56,033 nt of DNA from Pseudomonadota bacterium (GTDB lineage Bacteria > Bdellovibrionota > FAC87 > UBA2466), in contig RFNO01000104.1 of assembly GCA_009927165.1 (NCBI GenBank), forward strand, positions 1 through 56,033, given 5' to 3'. Numbering within the stretch: position 1 is the first letter of the stretch; every line of letters begins with the position of its first letter. Shown here piece after piece: positions 16,771-25,678 of this stretch. The notes under the pieces were generated by a model, which was not told the origin of the DNA, made no database searches, and was given only the letters and a program-made list of their open reading frames with translations. The position numbers and the translations under genes are program-made.

Positions 16771-17493
16771 ATGACGCACTTCATTTTAAAGAAACGCGTT
16801 TTTCTCGCAATTTTCTTAAATTTATGGGTTCTAGCTTTTTCTCTCTCTCCAACAGCACGAGCTGAGAGTCAGGGAGCAGACTACAAAGGTATTACCGACC
16901 CGTTCGGGGATCCGACTGCTTATGAGTTCGCTGAAGATGAAAAAGCGGACAAAGAATTCTTTCATTTAGGTCGTTACTTGATGCTGGGACTTGATTTTGG
17001 GTTAGGAAGTTTTACGGGGGGCTTGGGCCAAACCAATGAGGTTGCTTTTTATGCGGGAGGCCACATTATTTATTTCTTTGATAAATCGTTGGCATTCGAA
17101 GTACGCGGCGGATATGCACGTCACCAAGATTCATTTCTCAATGTAGGAACGTCGGTAGTGAATGCAGTCATCCCGATTACTGCGGGTTTTCGTTTTTATC
17201 CGGATGTCCGAAACGCTCCTCGAGCAGTTGCTATTTCCAATCCGTACTTGGCTTTAGGGGGAGGCTTATACATTCGGAAAACAGCCGATGCCAGCGGTCT
17301 TGAGGGAGATCCTACCAACAACACAGGAGCCTATGCCGGCGGAGGGCTCGAGTTTCCTATTTATCGTCGACACATTTTTTTTGGAGCTGATCTCCGCTAT
17401 CACTTCGTTCAATTTGATGACGAAAGTGACCCCTCCGGCAATCGAGCCGGAAATTACTTCACTACGAACTTGTCGTTTACTTACAACTATTAA
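16771..17493 (+). CDS. Outer-membrane beta-barrel protein (OmpW/OmpA-like size)
   Basis: The 240-residue protein has a signal peptide ending near ARAES. Alternating amphipathic strands rich in Gly, Tyr and Phe follow (YLMLGLDFGLGSFTGG, LAFEVRGGYARH, YLALGGGLYIRK, IFFGADLRYHFVQF). It ends with FTYNY, an aromatic C-terminus that suits insertion by the BAM complex. About eight strands fit the length. No family-specific motif lets me name the ligand. The ATG has AAGGAAG 5 bases upstream. It converges on uppP with only 3 bases between stop codons. Confidence 0.75.
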   Translation: MTHFILKKRVFLAIFLNLWVLAFSLSPTARAESQGADYKGITDPFGDPTAYEFAEDEKADKEFFHLGRYLMLGLDFGLGSFTGGLGQTNEVAFYAGGHIIYFFDKSLAFEVRGGYARHQDSFLNVGTSVVNAVIPITAGFRFYPDVRNAPRAVAISNPYLALGGGLYIRKTADASGLEGDPTNNTGAYAGGGLEFPIYRRHIFFGADLRYHFVQFDDESDPSGNRAGNYFTTNLSFTYNY

Positions 17494-17496
17494 TTC

Positions 17497-18315
17497 TTAT
17501 TTTCCAATAATCAAGCTGACTGCGATGATCGCTGCTGCAACTAAAAGGCGGTACCACGCAAATACTTTCAGAGATGCGTGCTTAAGAAATTGCAAAAAAA
17601 GATGAATGCATATCAGCCCCGAGAAAAACGACGCCAATAATCCCGTCATCAAATAGCCCCATCCCAGCTCGCTCCCTGCCCGTCCTAGTAAATGCCGGCT
17701 TTCAAGAACCAGAGCACCGACAATGATGGGTACACTGAGCAGAAAAGAAAAACGGGCAGCTGCATGTCGACTAAAGCCGAGTCTTCGAGCCATAGCAATA
17801 GTGCTCCCCGACCTAGAAACACCGGGAATGAGAGCACAAGCTTGCGCTAATCCAATTAAAAAGGATTCCGCACGGGTCATTTCTTCCAACTGACGATTAG
17901 CAGGAAATCGCAGATCGATCCAAAAAATTAAAAAGCCCACCGCCGCTAAGAAAAAAGCGACTAAGAGCGGACTTCTCAAGTGCGCTTCGATCCAATCTCC
18001 AAAACTCAGCCCTGCTACCACAGCCGGTAAGGTCCCCCAAAAAATCCACCAAAAGAGCATGCGCTCCATGTCGTACCCTACTCGACGCTCAATGATACTC
18101 TTCAGTCCAGCGATAAAAATCCCCCAAAGATCTCCGAAAAAATAAATCAAAAGGGCTAACGTCGTACCCAAATGCAGAAACACAGAAAATGAAAGCCCAG
18201 GATCTCCCCAATTGAGGAGCCACGGGACCAAAATAAGATGCCCAGAACTACTAATGGGAAGGAACTCCGAAACGCCTTGAACACAACCTAGCACCAATGC
18301 TTCAATCCAACTCAT
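17497..18315 (-). CDS. uppP: Undecaprenyl-diphosphate phosphatase UppP (BacA)
   Basis: Polytopic inner-membrane enzyme that dephosphorylates undecaprenyl diphosphate so that the lipid carrier can be reused for cell-wall and polysaccharide export. The 272-residue protein has both signature regions: QGVSEFLPISSSGHL (E17, S23-S25) and PGVSRSGSTIAMARR with the catalytic arginine. The number of hydrophobic helices is as expected. Its ATG directly follows the stop of the P1 peptidase gene, so it is the last gene of a four-gene operon and is translationally coupled. Confidence 0.95.
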   Translation of the reverse strand: MSWIEALVLGCVQGVSEFLPISSSGHLILVPWLLNWGDPGLSFSVFLHLGTTLALLIYFFGDLWGIFIAGLKSIIERRVGYDMERMLFWWIFWGTLPAVVAGLSFGDWIEAHLRSPLLVAFFLAAVGFLIFWIDLRFPANRQLEEMTRAESFLIGLAQACALIPGVSRSGSTIAMARRLGFSRHAAARFSFLLSVPIIVGALVLESRHLLGRAGSELGWGYLMTGLLASFFSGLICIHLFLQFLKHASLKVFAWYRLLVAAAIIAVSLIIGK

Positions 18316-19470
18316 TTAGAGACTCCGATTCTGTACTTTCACATTAGAATAACTCTGAAGAAGGTCTTTCAAAGGCACTAATCCCAAAGCAGGAATGCGG
18401 TTTCCATTAACTCCTTCCATTTCAACTGCTGCAGTTAAGGAGTTTAAAATGGATTCCTCAGTTGCTTCAATGACGGCCTTGTAAGCTCCATCCAAAAATG
18501 TATCCAAGATCATAGTCATTTGGACCAAGGGCTGCTGTGAATTCCGTGGAACTGAATTTGTGGTTGAAAATCCAATAATGATTTCACCACTTGAATGAGC
18601 TCCATAGCTCCCTACTCGGCCAATTCCCAATGCAGCTCGCTTGCAAAGTCGATTAATTTGACTAGCAACGAGTGGCATATCGGTCGCAATTACTGTGATG
18701 ATAGAACCGTAATTATTCACTCGACGTGAATATCCTCCCTGCTCCTTTGCCAACACTCTTCCGACAGGATAACCATCAATTCGCAAATGTTCCATCACAC
18801 CAAAGTTGCTCAAAACAAGGACACCAATGGTGTACTTTTTATCCCCGACCGGCACAATTCGGCTAGAAGTCCCAATCCCTGCTTTGAAATCACAACAAAT
18901 CATTCCGGTTCCAGCACCCACTGCCCCCTCTAAAGGGAGTTGGTCAGACACGGTATCAAGAGCGGAAAAAACGTGATTGGGTTTGATGTGAAGACCGACA
19001 GCATCATTTAAAAAACTATCGTCGCACTCACCCACCACGGGAATAATCACTTCTACGTTATTTTGTATAGCTGGATGTTTTTCAGCCATCCACTTAACAA
19101 TGCAATCAGAAACTCGGCCCACTGAGAGAGTGTTTGTCAGCGCAATAGGAGTTTCAATGAGCCCCCATTCCATCACTTGAGTCATTCCGGAAACTTCACC
19201 AGCTCCATTCAGAACAAATCCTCCTGCAACAACTTTCTGATTATAGGGATCTTCGTTGGGCTGAATGACAGTGACTCCAGTCCGAACCGGGCCATTTCCT
19301 GGCTTTCTTCGCCCCGACCCCTCAATGAGAGTACTGTGTCCTACTTTTACACCTTTCACATCCGTAATTGAATTCAACGGCCCCGTGGGATACTCCCCAA
19401 TGGAAATACCTAATTCTCGGATCCGACTCCGCTTTCGACCTTCCTCTTGATATTTTTCAAATAAGTTCAA
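18316..19470 (-). CDS. P1-family (S58, DmpA-like) aminopeptidase
   Basis: Self-cleaving N-terminal-nucleophile hydrolase related to D-aminopeptidase/beta-peptidyl aminopeptidase DmpA. The 384-residue protein carries the processing site NNYGSIITV, where cleavage between G255 and S256 would expose the catalytic serine. It also has the N-terminal ITDVKGVKVGH and the TGVTVI segments of the family. Members release N-terminal D-residues or beta-amino acids from small peptides. The TTG start at 19470 has GAGG 6 bases upstream, overlapping the stop of the ATP-grasp gene. No signal peptide is visible, so it acts in the cytoplasm. Confidence 0.87.
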   Translation of the reverse strand: MNLFEKYQEEGRKRSRIRELGISIGEYPTGPLNSITDVKGVKVGHSTLIEGSGRRKPGNGPVRTGVTVIQPNEDPYNQKVVAGGFVLNGAGEVSGMTQVMEWGLIETPIALTNTLSVGRVSDCIVKWMAEKHPAIQNNVEVIIPVVGECDDSFLNDAVGLHIKPNHVFSALDTVSDQLPLEGAVGAGTGMICCDFKAGIGTSSRIVPVGDKKYTIGVLVLSNFGVMEHLRIDGYPVGRVLAKEQGGYSRRVNNYGSIITVIATDMPLVASQINRLCKRAALGIGRVGSYGAHSSGEIIIGFSTTNSVPRNSQQPLVQMTMILDTFLDGAYKAVIEATEESILNSLTAAVEMEGVNGNRIPALGLVPLKDLLQSYSNVKVQNRSL

Positions 19471-19477
19471 AATCGCC

Positions 19478-21517
19478 TCACCAAGTTCGACCGCTTCGCC
19501 AACGTTGCATTGCAGGTGTCAGAATTCGTTTAATAAGCGACTCATAGGAAATACCACAACGTTCAGCCATCACCACGAGATCACTAAATCCAGGAGACAG
19601 ACCTGGCAGTGGATTAATTTCGATAAAATAAATATTTCCTTTCGCATCAATGCGAAAATCAATCCGGGCAATGTCACGACACCCTAATAATTTAAAAACC
19701 TTCTTTGCAAACGTGGCTATTTTGCGATCCCATTCCCTTCCCATCGAAACCGGACAATTCAATTCAAAAATAGGATTATTAAAAGGATCGCTCTGCTTCG
19801 CTTCAAAAGTATAAACAGGATACTTTCCCGCTGACTCTTTAAACCGAACTTGCATAGGCCCTATGAGCTTGAGAGTGGAATTTCCGATAACTCCAATCGT
19901 GTACTCCTCCCCTTCAATGTATTCTTCACACAAAACCGGAGAACGAAACTTCTGCCAGAGCTCTTGGTTTACTTGATGGAGTTGCTCGGGTGAGTGAACT
20001 ACCGATTTCTCCCCAATCCCCTTGGAAGTTCCCTCCTGATTGGGTTTAGCAATCACCGGGAATCTGAGTCCAGGCTCAACAGGTTTGGTGCCACCTTGGT
20101 ACAGACGGTAATGCGGAGTCAGAACTCCGTCCTGACTCAATAGTTTTTTAGTAAGAGCCTTGTCGAGAGTAATAGCGAGACAAGTGGCATCACTCCCCGT
20201 ATGTTCAATGTCTAACAAATCACACACTGCCGGTACTTGGGCTTCTCGAGCGCGTTTTTTCGACCCTTCGGCGATATTAAAAACAACATCTACTTTCTTT
20301 TCTCTTAAATCCTCGGCCAAAGTCTTGGTCGCTTCAATGGGAACAACTCGAAGTCCAAATTTTTCAATGGCAGAACAAATGGAATCGACAGTTCCCTGAG
20401 AATCAAATTCCGCTTCTTCCTCATAACCTACATCTCCCGGCTTTTTCCGTTTTAGGTTATAGACGACGCCAATACTTGCCACTTTGGTAGTGCGTAATCT
20501 CCGGGGCGATTTCGGACTTTTGCCACTTAATTTGAGCCGAGAAGTAGCAGCATCAAGGATCTTTAAGATGGTCTGTTCATAAGTCAGCCCTAGTAACTGA
20601 GTAGCGGCAAAAATTCCAGCTCCTGCTTGAAGACTCGGCAATGCATTAATCTCTAAAAAGTAAGCTTCTCCGTCCGGAGTGACACGGAAATCGGCACGGG
20701 CAAAATCTACAACCCCCAGAGCGGGAATAATCCGCTTCATCATACTGATGATCTGAGATCGAGTGGTTTCTTCCATTTGAGCAGGACAGCGTACAGAGAC
20801 GAAGTCATCCATTTCATTTTTCAAAGCATAATCGTAGATCCCTGTTTCACTCACTTTTGTCTGGCTGCTGAAGACGTACTCAAGGGGTTCAAGAACTCCC
20901 CCATCTCCTAGACCAGCTAGGAAGGGCACGGTGATGTCTTTTCCGGGAATAAAACGCTCGATCAAAATTCCCTGAGGAAATGTTTTGAGAAGTTCAGTGC
21001 CGTAGGCCACTAAACTTTCAGCGTCTTTGCAAAAAGATTTCTCTGTAATCCCTTTACTCGAGCCTTCGTAGTTAGGCTTCACAAAAGCGGGATAAGCCGA
21101 TTCAGCCGCTACGAGGCCCAGCTCTTCTTGAGAAGTGACAAAATAACCTTCCGCCACAGGAACTTTTTTGCTGGCCACCATTTGTTTGGTCAGAAACTTA
21201 TCTAACGTGAGAAAGCAGCCATAGGGTCCCGACCCTACGTAAGGTATTTGAAGTTGCTCAAAAACGGTTGGCCCCAAACTCTCCCGGCCAATCCCGTGAT
21301 ACCCTTCTGCAGTGTTAAAAACGATATCAGGTCTTTCTTGAGATAGCTTTGCCATCCAGCCTGACGGCGATTGTTGGAGATTCATCTCCACTTCAATCAC
21401 TTCATGGCCTCCTGATTTTAAAGCCTTCACAATAGAAGCAATGGTTTCTGGGGTATCAAACTCAGCTTGTTCAAGCGATTCGTTTGTTTTTTTATTAAAT
21501 ACGAAAGCAATTTTCAA
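19478..21517 (-). CDS. Tandem-duplicated ATP-grasp ligase (D-Ala-D-Ala ligase-like double domain)
   Basis: The 679-residue protein consists of two consecutive D-alanine-D-alanine-ligase-like units (about 1-335 and 355-679). Each unit has an N-terminal Rossmann part (DIVFNTAEGYHGIGRES; DVVFNIAEGSKKRAREA), an entry site (LTLDKFLTKQMV; ITLDKALTKKLL), a lysine-bearing nucleotide loop (FVKPNYEGSSKG; IAKPNQEGTSKG) and metal-binding end motifs (FLEINALPSL; FIEINPLPGL). Both halves therefore look catalytically competent. Ordinary Ddl has a single unit of about 310-360 residues. The fusion suggests two successive or alternative amino-acid ligations, or a double-active enzyme. The substrate is unknown. 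The start is TTG 21517, with AGGAAAGG somewhat distant upstream. Confidence 0.85.
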   Translation of the reverse strand: MKIAFVFNKKTNESLEQAEFDTPETIASIVKALKSGGHEVIEVEMNLQQSPSGWMAKLSQERPDIVFNTAEGYHGIGRESLGPTVFEQLQIPYVGSGPYGCFLTLDKFLTKQMVASKKVPVAEGYFVTSQEELGLVAAESAYPAFVKPNYEGSSKGITEKSFCKDAESLVAYGTELLKTFPQGILIERFIPGKDITVPFLAGLGDGGVLEPLEYVFSSQTKVSETGIYDYALKNEMDDFVSVRCPAQMEETTRSQIISMMKRIIPALGVVDFARADFRVTPDGEAYFLEINALPSLQAGAGIFAATQLLGLTYEQTILKILDAATSRLKLSGKSPKSPRRLRTTKVASIGVVYNLKRKKPGDVGYEEEAEFDSQGTVDSICSAIEKFGLRVVPIEATKTLAEDLREKKVDVVFNIAEGSKKRAREAQVPAVCDLLDIEHTGSDATCLAITLDKALTKKLLSQDGVLTPHYRLYQGGTKPVEPGLRFPVIAKPNQEGTSKGIGEKSVVHSPEQLHQVNQELWQKFRSPVLCEEYIEGEEYTIGVIGNSTLKLIGPMQVRFKESAGKYPVYTFEAKQSDPFNNPIFELNCPVSMGREWDRKIATFAKKVFKLLGCRDIARIDFRIDAKGNIYFIEINPLPGLSPGFSDLVVMAERCGISYESLIKRILTPAMQRWRSGRTW

Positions 21518-21537
21518 AGCGGTATTGCCTTTCCTAA

Positions 21538-22611
21538 TTATTGAATCAGTTCATGAAGGTACTGTGCGCCTAAACGGCAAGTAGCTTCTTCTTTAAATTC
21601 CTTCTTTCCAGACAGCGGAGGCGCAACTTCCACAACGTCTCCCCCAAAGACAGAGAACCTCGACTTTACTTCCGAAATAAGCTCCTTCACAAATTCAGAT
21701 TTTAGCCCTGCCGGTTCGGGAGTTCCCGTAGCGCTTGCTTCGGAGCTATCGGTTCCATCGATGTCGTTAGAAATATAGATGGACTTTATCCCTTTTTCGG
21801 AAAAATGCTGGCAGACTTTTTGGATAATTTGGGCTTCATGACCGAGCACTTCGGGAGCCCAAAACTGAGTGACTGGGTGGAGTTCGGCCCACTGAGCCTT
21901 GGTTTTTGCTGACGAACGAATTCCCACTTGAACCAAATGGTGCGGCTTCAAAAATTTCAGTGCTTGATAAGCCCAAGTGGCAAAGCAGTAGTCTACTCCC
22001 AACCGGCTCGTCATGAGATCCGTATGGGCATCAAAATGCAAAACGCCGAAGTCTTTTCCAAAGCGTGAATGGCAATAGACCATGGACGGCCAGGATACGC
22101 TGTGATCCCCCCCAATTAAATAGACCCGCGCCTGAGGATTCAATTCAAAGACAGCTTTTAATACACCCTCGGCAATGGAGAGAGGACTCACTGGCAACGG
22201 TTCCTCCTGCCCGGGATAAAGTTCCTTACGAGTAGCGGTTAGCTGGTAGGGACTCAACATTTCATCGTGAAGAAAGTGCGGAACACAAATCACATCCCCC
22301 AAATCGATTATATTCTTGGGATAAGCTTGAAATTGATCGAAATAGGCTTCTCTCACCCCCAAAGGCCCAAAATTAGCGCCTTTCATAATGCCTGCTCCTG
22401 TATCGGACGGAACCCCTAAAATAAAACCTTCCGCGCGGCGAATTTTTTGGAAGGTTTCTTCCCAGAGATTTTGAACCTGTTTCGGATCAGCGGAACCATA
22501 CATCGTTTCGTGAAGTCTCTGAGCGTATCCGCCCCCCGTTGAGGGCGTGTAAATGCCCTTACCAGGCGGCCTCAGAAACAGTCTCAATTTGTCCAGTGCA
22601 GTCAGCGCCAT
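21538..22611 (-). CDS. Ureohydrolase (arginase/agmatinase/formiminoglutamase superfamily)
   Basis: Binuclear-metal hydrolase of the arginase fold. Metal ligands are visible in order in the 357-residue form: D169-H170 in GGDHSVSW, D194/H196/D198 in HFDAHTDL, and D283/D285/D288 in SNDIDGTDSS, with TGTPEP following. The usual alanine and proline residues after the last aspartates are replaced (SSEASATGTPEP), so substrate choice may differ from agmatinase. ATG 22611 gives the N-terminus MALTALDKLRLF; an earlier ATG at 22665 is possible, and neither has a strong ribosome site. It heads the operon with the double ATP-grasp, P1 peptidase and uppP genes. Confidence 0.82.
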   Translation of the reverse strand: MALTALDKLRLFLRPPGKGIYTPSTGGGYAQRLHETMYGSADPKQVQNLWEETFQKIRRAEGFILGVPSDTGAGIMKGANFGPLGVREAYFDQFQAYPKNIIDLGDVICVPHFLHDEMLSPYQLTATRKELYPGQEEPLPVSPLSIAEGVLKAVFELNPQARVYLIGGDHSVSWPSMVYCHSRFGKDFGVLHFDAHTDLMTSRLGVDYCFATWAYQALKFLKPHHLVQVGIRSSAKTKAQWAELHPVTQFWAPEVLGHEAQIIQKVCQHFSEKGIKSIYISNDIDGTDSSEASATGTPEPAGLKSEFVKELISEVKSRFSVFGGDVVEVAPPLSGKKEFKEEATCRLGAQYLHELIQ

Positions 22612-22715
22612 AAACTTGAAGTATAGGCGCTGCAAAAGAATTTTGCGACGATGAACCCTCAACATTTTGAGATTTTTCGTATTGCAAGGCGCTAACTTAT
22701 GCTAATTTTCGGGTC

Positions 22716-23714
22716 ATGATAAAGGCTAAATTTCTTTTTGTTCTCGGTTTAATTGCTCTTAATGTTTTGGGGGCCCCTATTAGCTCGGAAGAACTTGAGA
22801 AGGAACTCAAAGGGAAAGGGCTCAGTGGTTGGATTCACGGGGCATCGGACCCCATGGGATTATTCGTTTTTACTTACCGAGAACCTGGAAACTTTTTCAA
22901 CCATCAGGAGTTCCCGCTGGTTGCTTCCCACGCAGGAATTGAAAAAACATTAAAAACCCTGAACCGCCACGATGAAGTCCTCATTAAAGGCTACTTTTTA
23001 GAAAATGGGGCCCCTATCCGACATATTTTTGTGGAGGACTTATCACTCATAAAAAAATATGAATCTCCGGTTCCCGCTCCAGCTCCTTATCCGTACAAAG
23101 CTAACCTGCCGCAAGATCTCGATAACCAAGAGGAAATACTGGCAAAAGTTCATGCGATTGCCGAAAACGGAAAAATTTTAGTAGTTGAATACAAAGATGC
23201 CATTGTGCCCGTCGTAGTAGGAAACCCCACCTGGGTTAAGGACCTTTATCGAAATGATCAAGTTAAATTAAAGATTCAAGTTAGAAATTATCCGTCGCAA
23301 CCGACGCACGTCTCCCTCGACACTAAAAGCACTCATCCCGTAACGGTAGTAGACAGAATGGTGGCTTGGCATGGTCGGAAAGGCTCCGTGGAAGGAAACT
23401 TAGTTCTTTTCCCCAAAAGTCCTCAAGTGAATTTCAACGTTTTTGCTATCCAAGTCGTAGATTCAAATGGGTTGGTCCGAGAATTCACGTTAGTAAACTT
23501 TGAAGACGATAAAGTATTCGAGCAAATTCGAATAAAACTCCAAAGTTTTTGGGATAACAGTCCCGGGGGAGTAGAAAACGGTAGAAATAAGCTCATCAAC
23601 CGTAGCATTAAATTGAAAGCGACTGGAACTTTTAATGTGGTCGATCCTGGACAAGCAAATCCCCAGGTTCTGTTGGAAGGGCCCCAAGCGGTCGATTTAG
23701 TTTTTGCCAAATAA
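22716..23714 (+). CDS. Secreted protein of unknown function, possible two OB-like repeats
   Basis: The 332-residue protein starts with a signal peptide (MIKAKFLFVLGLIALNVLGAP). Two stretches look related: one around residues 75-112 (RHDEVLIKGYFLENGAPIRH) and one around 170-200 (RNDQVKLKIQVRNYPSQPTH). Each has a charged turn, two strands and a His-bearing strand, suggesting repeated small beta-barrels. A proline-rich linker (PVPAPAPYPYK) separates them. I do not recognise the family. It is transcribed divergently from the ureohydrolase and sits 39 bases before potA, so it could be co-expressed with the transporter. Confidence 0.7.
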   Translation: MIKAKFLFVLGLIALNVLGAPISSEELEKELKGKGLSGWIHGASDPMGLFVFTYREPGNFFNHQEFPLVASHAGIEKTLKTLNRHDEVLIKGYFLENGAPIRHIFVEDLSLIKKYESPVPAPAPYPYKANLPQDLDNQEEILAKVHAIAENGKILVVEYKDAIVPVVVGNPTWVKDLYRNDQVKLKIQVRNYPSQPTHVSLDTKSTHPVTVVDRMVAWHGRKGSVEGNLVLFPKSPQVNFNVFAIQVVDSNGLVREFTLVNFEDDKVFEQIRIKLQSFWDNSPGGVENGRNKLINRSIKLKATGTFNVVDPGQANPQVLLEGPQAVDLVFAK

Positions 23715-23753
23715 CTTCTTGAGTGTCTCCACACTTTCCTTTATTTATTCGAC

Positions 23754-24839
23754 ATGCTTCTAAACCTGGAGGCCGTCACAAAAAATTTTGGGGGATTTCA
23801 GTTACACCCCCTCACTCTATCCATTGAACGGGGAGAGTTTTTTTCCCTTTTGGGGCCTAGCGGCTGTGGGAAAACAACCGTATTGCGTTTAATTGGTGGA
23901 TTTGAAAGCCCCACTTCGGGGCGGATTATCTTGAACGGCCAAGACATTACTTCGCTGCCTCCCCATCGGCGGAATATTCACACCGTTTTTCAGCGCTATG
24001 CACTGTTTCCTCATCTTACGGTTTTTGAAAACATTGCTTTCCCCCTTCGATTGAAAAAAATGGCGGCGTCGGAAATTTGTTCCAGGGTCACAGAATGTTT
24101 AAAACTGGTCGAAATTGAGGACCTGAAAGATCGCCGAACTCATCAAATCAGCGGCGGCCAAGCTCAGAGAACGGCTCTTGCACGAGCTCTGGTGGCTAAA
24201 CCTGATTTGCTCCTGCTTGATGAACCCCTTTCTGCTTTAGATCCTGAATTGCGGATGAAAATGCGCGAAGAACTCAAAACCATCTGCAAAAAAGTGGGCA
24301 TTACTTTTCTTTTGGTCACCCACGACCAGGAAGAGGCTCTTCAGCTTTCAGACCGCATCGCGGTCTTTAAAGCCGGTCAATGCCTACAAGTCGGAACCCC
24401 AAAAGCTATTTACGAGGATCCAGTGGATACGTTTGTGGCCCGATTCATTGGTTCGGTGAACGAAATCGCTGGGGAACTTCAAGGGGAACCGTCTCCCGAA
24501 ACTGGGGAGCTGGCTCTGGCCTCCAACGCCGGTAATTTTAAAATTAAGAAAAATGGGCACCCCCTCCCTCGCCAAGTATCGGTAATTCTTCGTCCAGAAA
24601 AGATGCGCCTTTTAAGAAGTAAGTCGACTACCCAGGAAAACTTAATGGAAGGGGAAATCCAGGATCAAACATATCTGGGATCCAGAACAGAATACTCAGT
24701 AAAAATCGGGAACTCTACCTTTAAAGTCTTCGAACAGGAGCTAGAAAGACTAAAAAAACGTCGTCTTAACACGGGAGACCGGGTATTCCTTGCTTGGCGA
24801 AGTGATGACGCCATTGTTCTTCCTCAGCAAACCGTATGA
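23754..24839 (+). CDS. potA: Spermidine/putrescine ABC transporter ATP-binding protein PotA
   Basis: Cytoplasmic ATPase of a polyamine importer. The 361-residue protein has Walker A GPSGCGKTT, Q-loop FQRYALFPHL, signature ISGGQAQR, Walker B LLLLDEPLSALDP and switch VTHDQ. A C-terminal TOBE-type regulatory domain follows (about 240-361, VSVILRPEKMRLL). No Shine-Dalgarno is visible before ATG 23754. TTGAGT (23719-23724) and TATTTA (23742-23747) with 17-base spacing would place the transcript start at or next to the ATG, so a leaderless message is possible. Its stop overlaps the potB start (ATGA). The complete potABCD order supports polyamine specificity over sugar transporters. Confidence 0.92.
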   Translation: MLLNLEAVTKNFGGFQLHPLTLSIERGEFFSLLGPSGCGKTTVLRLIGGFESPTSGRIILNGQDITSLPPHRRNIHTVFQRYALFPHLTVFENIAFPLRLKKMAASEICSRVTECLKLVEIEDLKDRRTHQISGGQAQRTALARALVAKPDLLLLDEPLSALDPELRMKMREELKTICKKVGITFLLVTHDQEEALQLSDRIAVFKAGQCLQVGTPKAIYEDPVDTFVARFIGSVNEIAGELQGEPSPETGELALASNAGNFKIKKNGHPLPRQVSVILRPEKMRLLRSKSTTQENLMEGEIQDQTYLGSRTEYSVKIGNSTFKVFEQELERLKKRRLNTGDRVFLAWRSDDAIVLPQQTV

Positions 24840-25678
24840 AAACGACTCAGTACCTCCCTTCTAGTGCTTGGGCTTTTCTGATTTGGCTCATCACTATGAC
24901 CCTTCTTCCCTTTACGATTATTTTAGGGATGAGTTTTCTGGAGCGAACCGAGCTGGGAACTATCCTTTTTTCATTTAGCCTTCGAAATTATCAGCAACTG
25001 TTGGATTGGGTTTATTTGAAAGTCTTGGTCAAAACAGTTTGGCTAGCCCTTATGGCTACCCTGTCCTGTTTAGCTATCGGCTTCCCGGTTGCTTATTATT
25101 TGGCAAGAGTTCAGGGAACCATGAAAAGCTTAGGACTGATTCTTCTCTTCATCCCCTTTTGGACCAACTTTATTCTTCGGATTTACGGGATTGTCTCTCT
25201 TTTTGGGAGTAATGGAATTTTAAATCAATTATTGATGTTTTTAGGACTTCCCAAAGCCTCTATTCTTTATACCCGTTGGGGTGTCTACTTTGGCTTAGTT
25301 TATAATTATTTGCCTTTTTTGGTGGTCCCTATTTACTCGTCCTTGGAAAAGCTAGACCCTTTTCTGAGGGAGGCTGCCTTTGATCTCGGAGCAACCCGGT
25401 TTCAAACATTCCGCAAAGTGATTTTGCCCAACATCAAAGAAGGGCTTTTTATTGGAAGCATTTTTGTTTTTATTCCCATGTTGGGCGAATATGTGATTCC
25501 CGACCTGTTGGGAGGAGCAAAGGAAGCATTCCTCGGAAAAGTCATGGTGGAACAATTCTTCATTTTACAGGATTGGCCTTTGGGCTCAGCCATTGCCACT
25601 ATGCTTTCAGTTCTTCTGTTAGCCGCTCTTTGGCTTCAAAACCGTTGGACTTCAAAGGGCCTTGCCCATGCGATTTAG
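24836..25678 (+). CDS. potB: Polyamine ABC transporter permease PotB
   Basis: Inner-membrane permease half of the polyamine importer. The 280-residue protein has about six hydrophobic helices and the EAA coupling loop EAAFDLGATRFQTFRKVILP (about residues 178-197) that contacts PotA. LGMSFLERTELGTI in the first periplasmic loop is typical of the PotB/PotH group. It overlaps potA by 4 bases and potC by 11. Confidence 0.92.
   Translation: MKTTQYLPSSAWAFLIWLITMTLLPFTIILGMSFLERTELGTILFSFSLRNYQQLLDWVYLKVLVKTVWLALMATLSCLAIGFPVAYYLARVQGTMKSLGLILLFIPFWTNFILRIYGIVSLFGSNGILNQLLMFLGLPKASILYTRWGVYFGLVYNYLPFLVVPIYSSLEKLDPFLREAAFDLGATRFQTFRKVILPNIKEGLFIGSIFVFIPMLGEYVIPDLLGGAKEAFLGKVMVEQFFILQDWPLGSAIATMLSVLLLAALWLQNRWTSKGLAHAI

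Noticed and set aside
16635-16865. 76-codon plus-strand frame overlapping the start of the beta-barrel gene
   Set aside because: It spans the promoter and the signal peptide region of the barrel gene in another frame and has no ribosome site.
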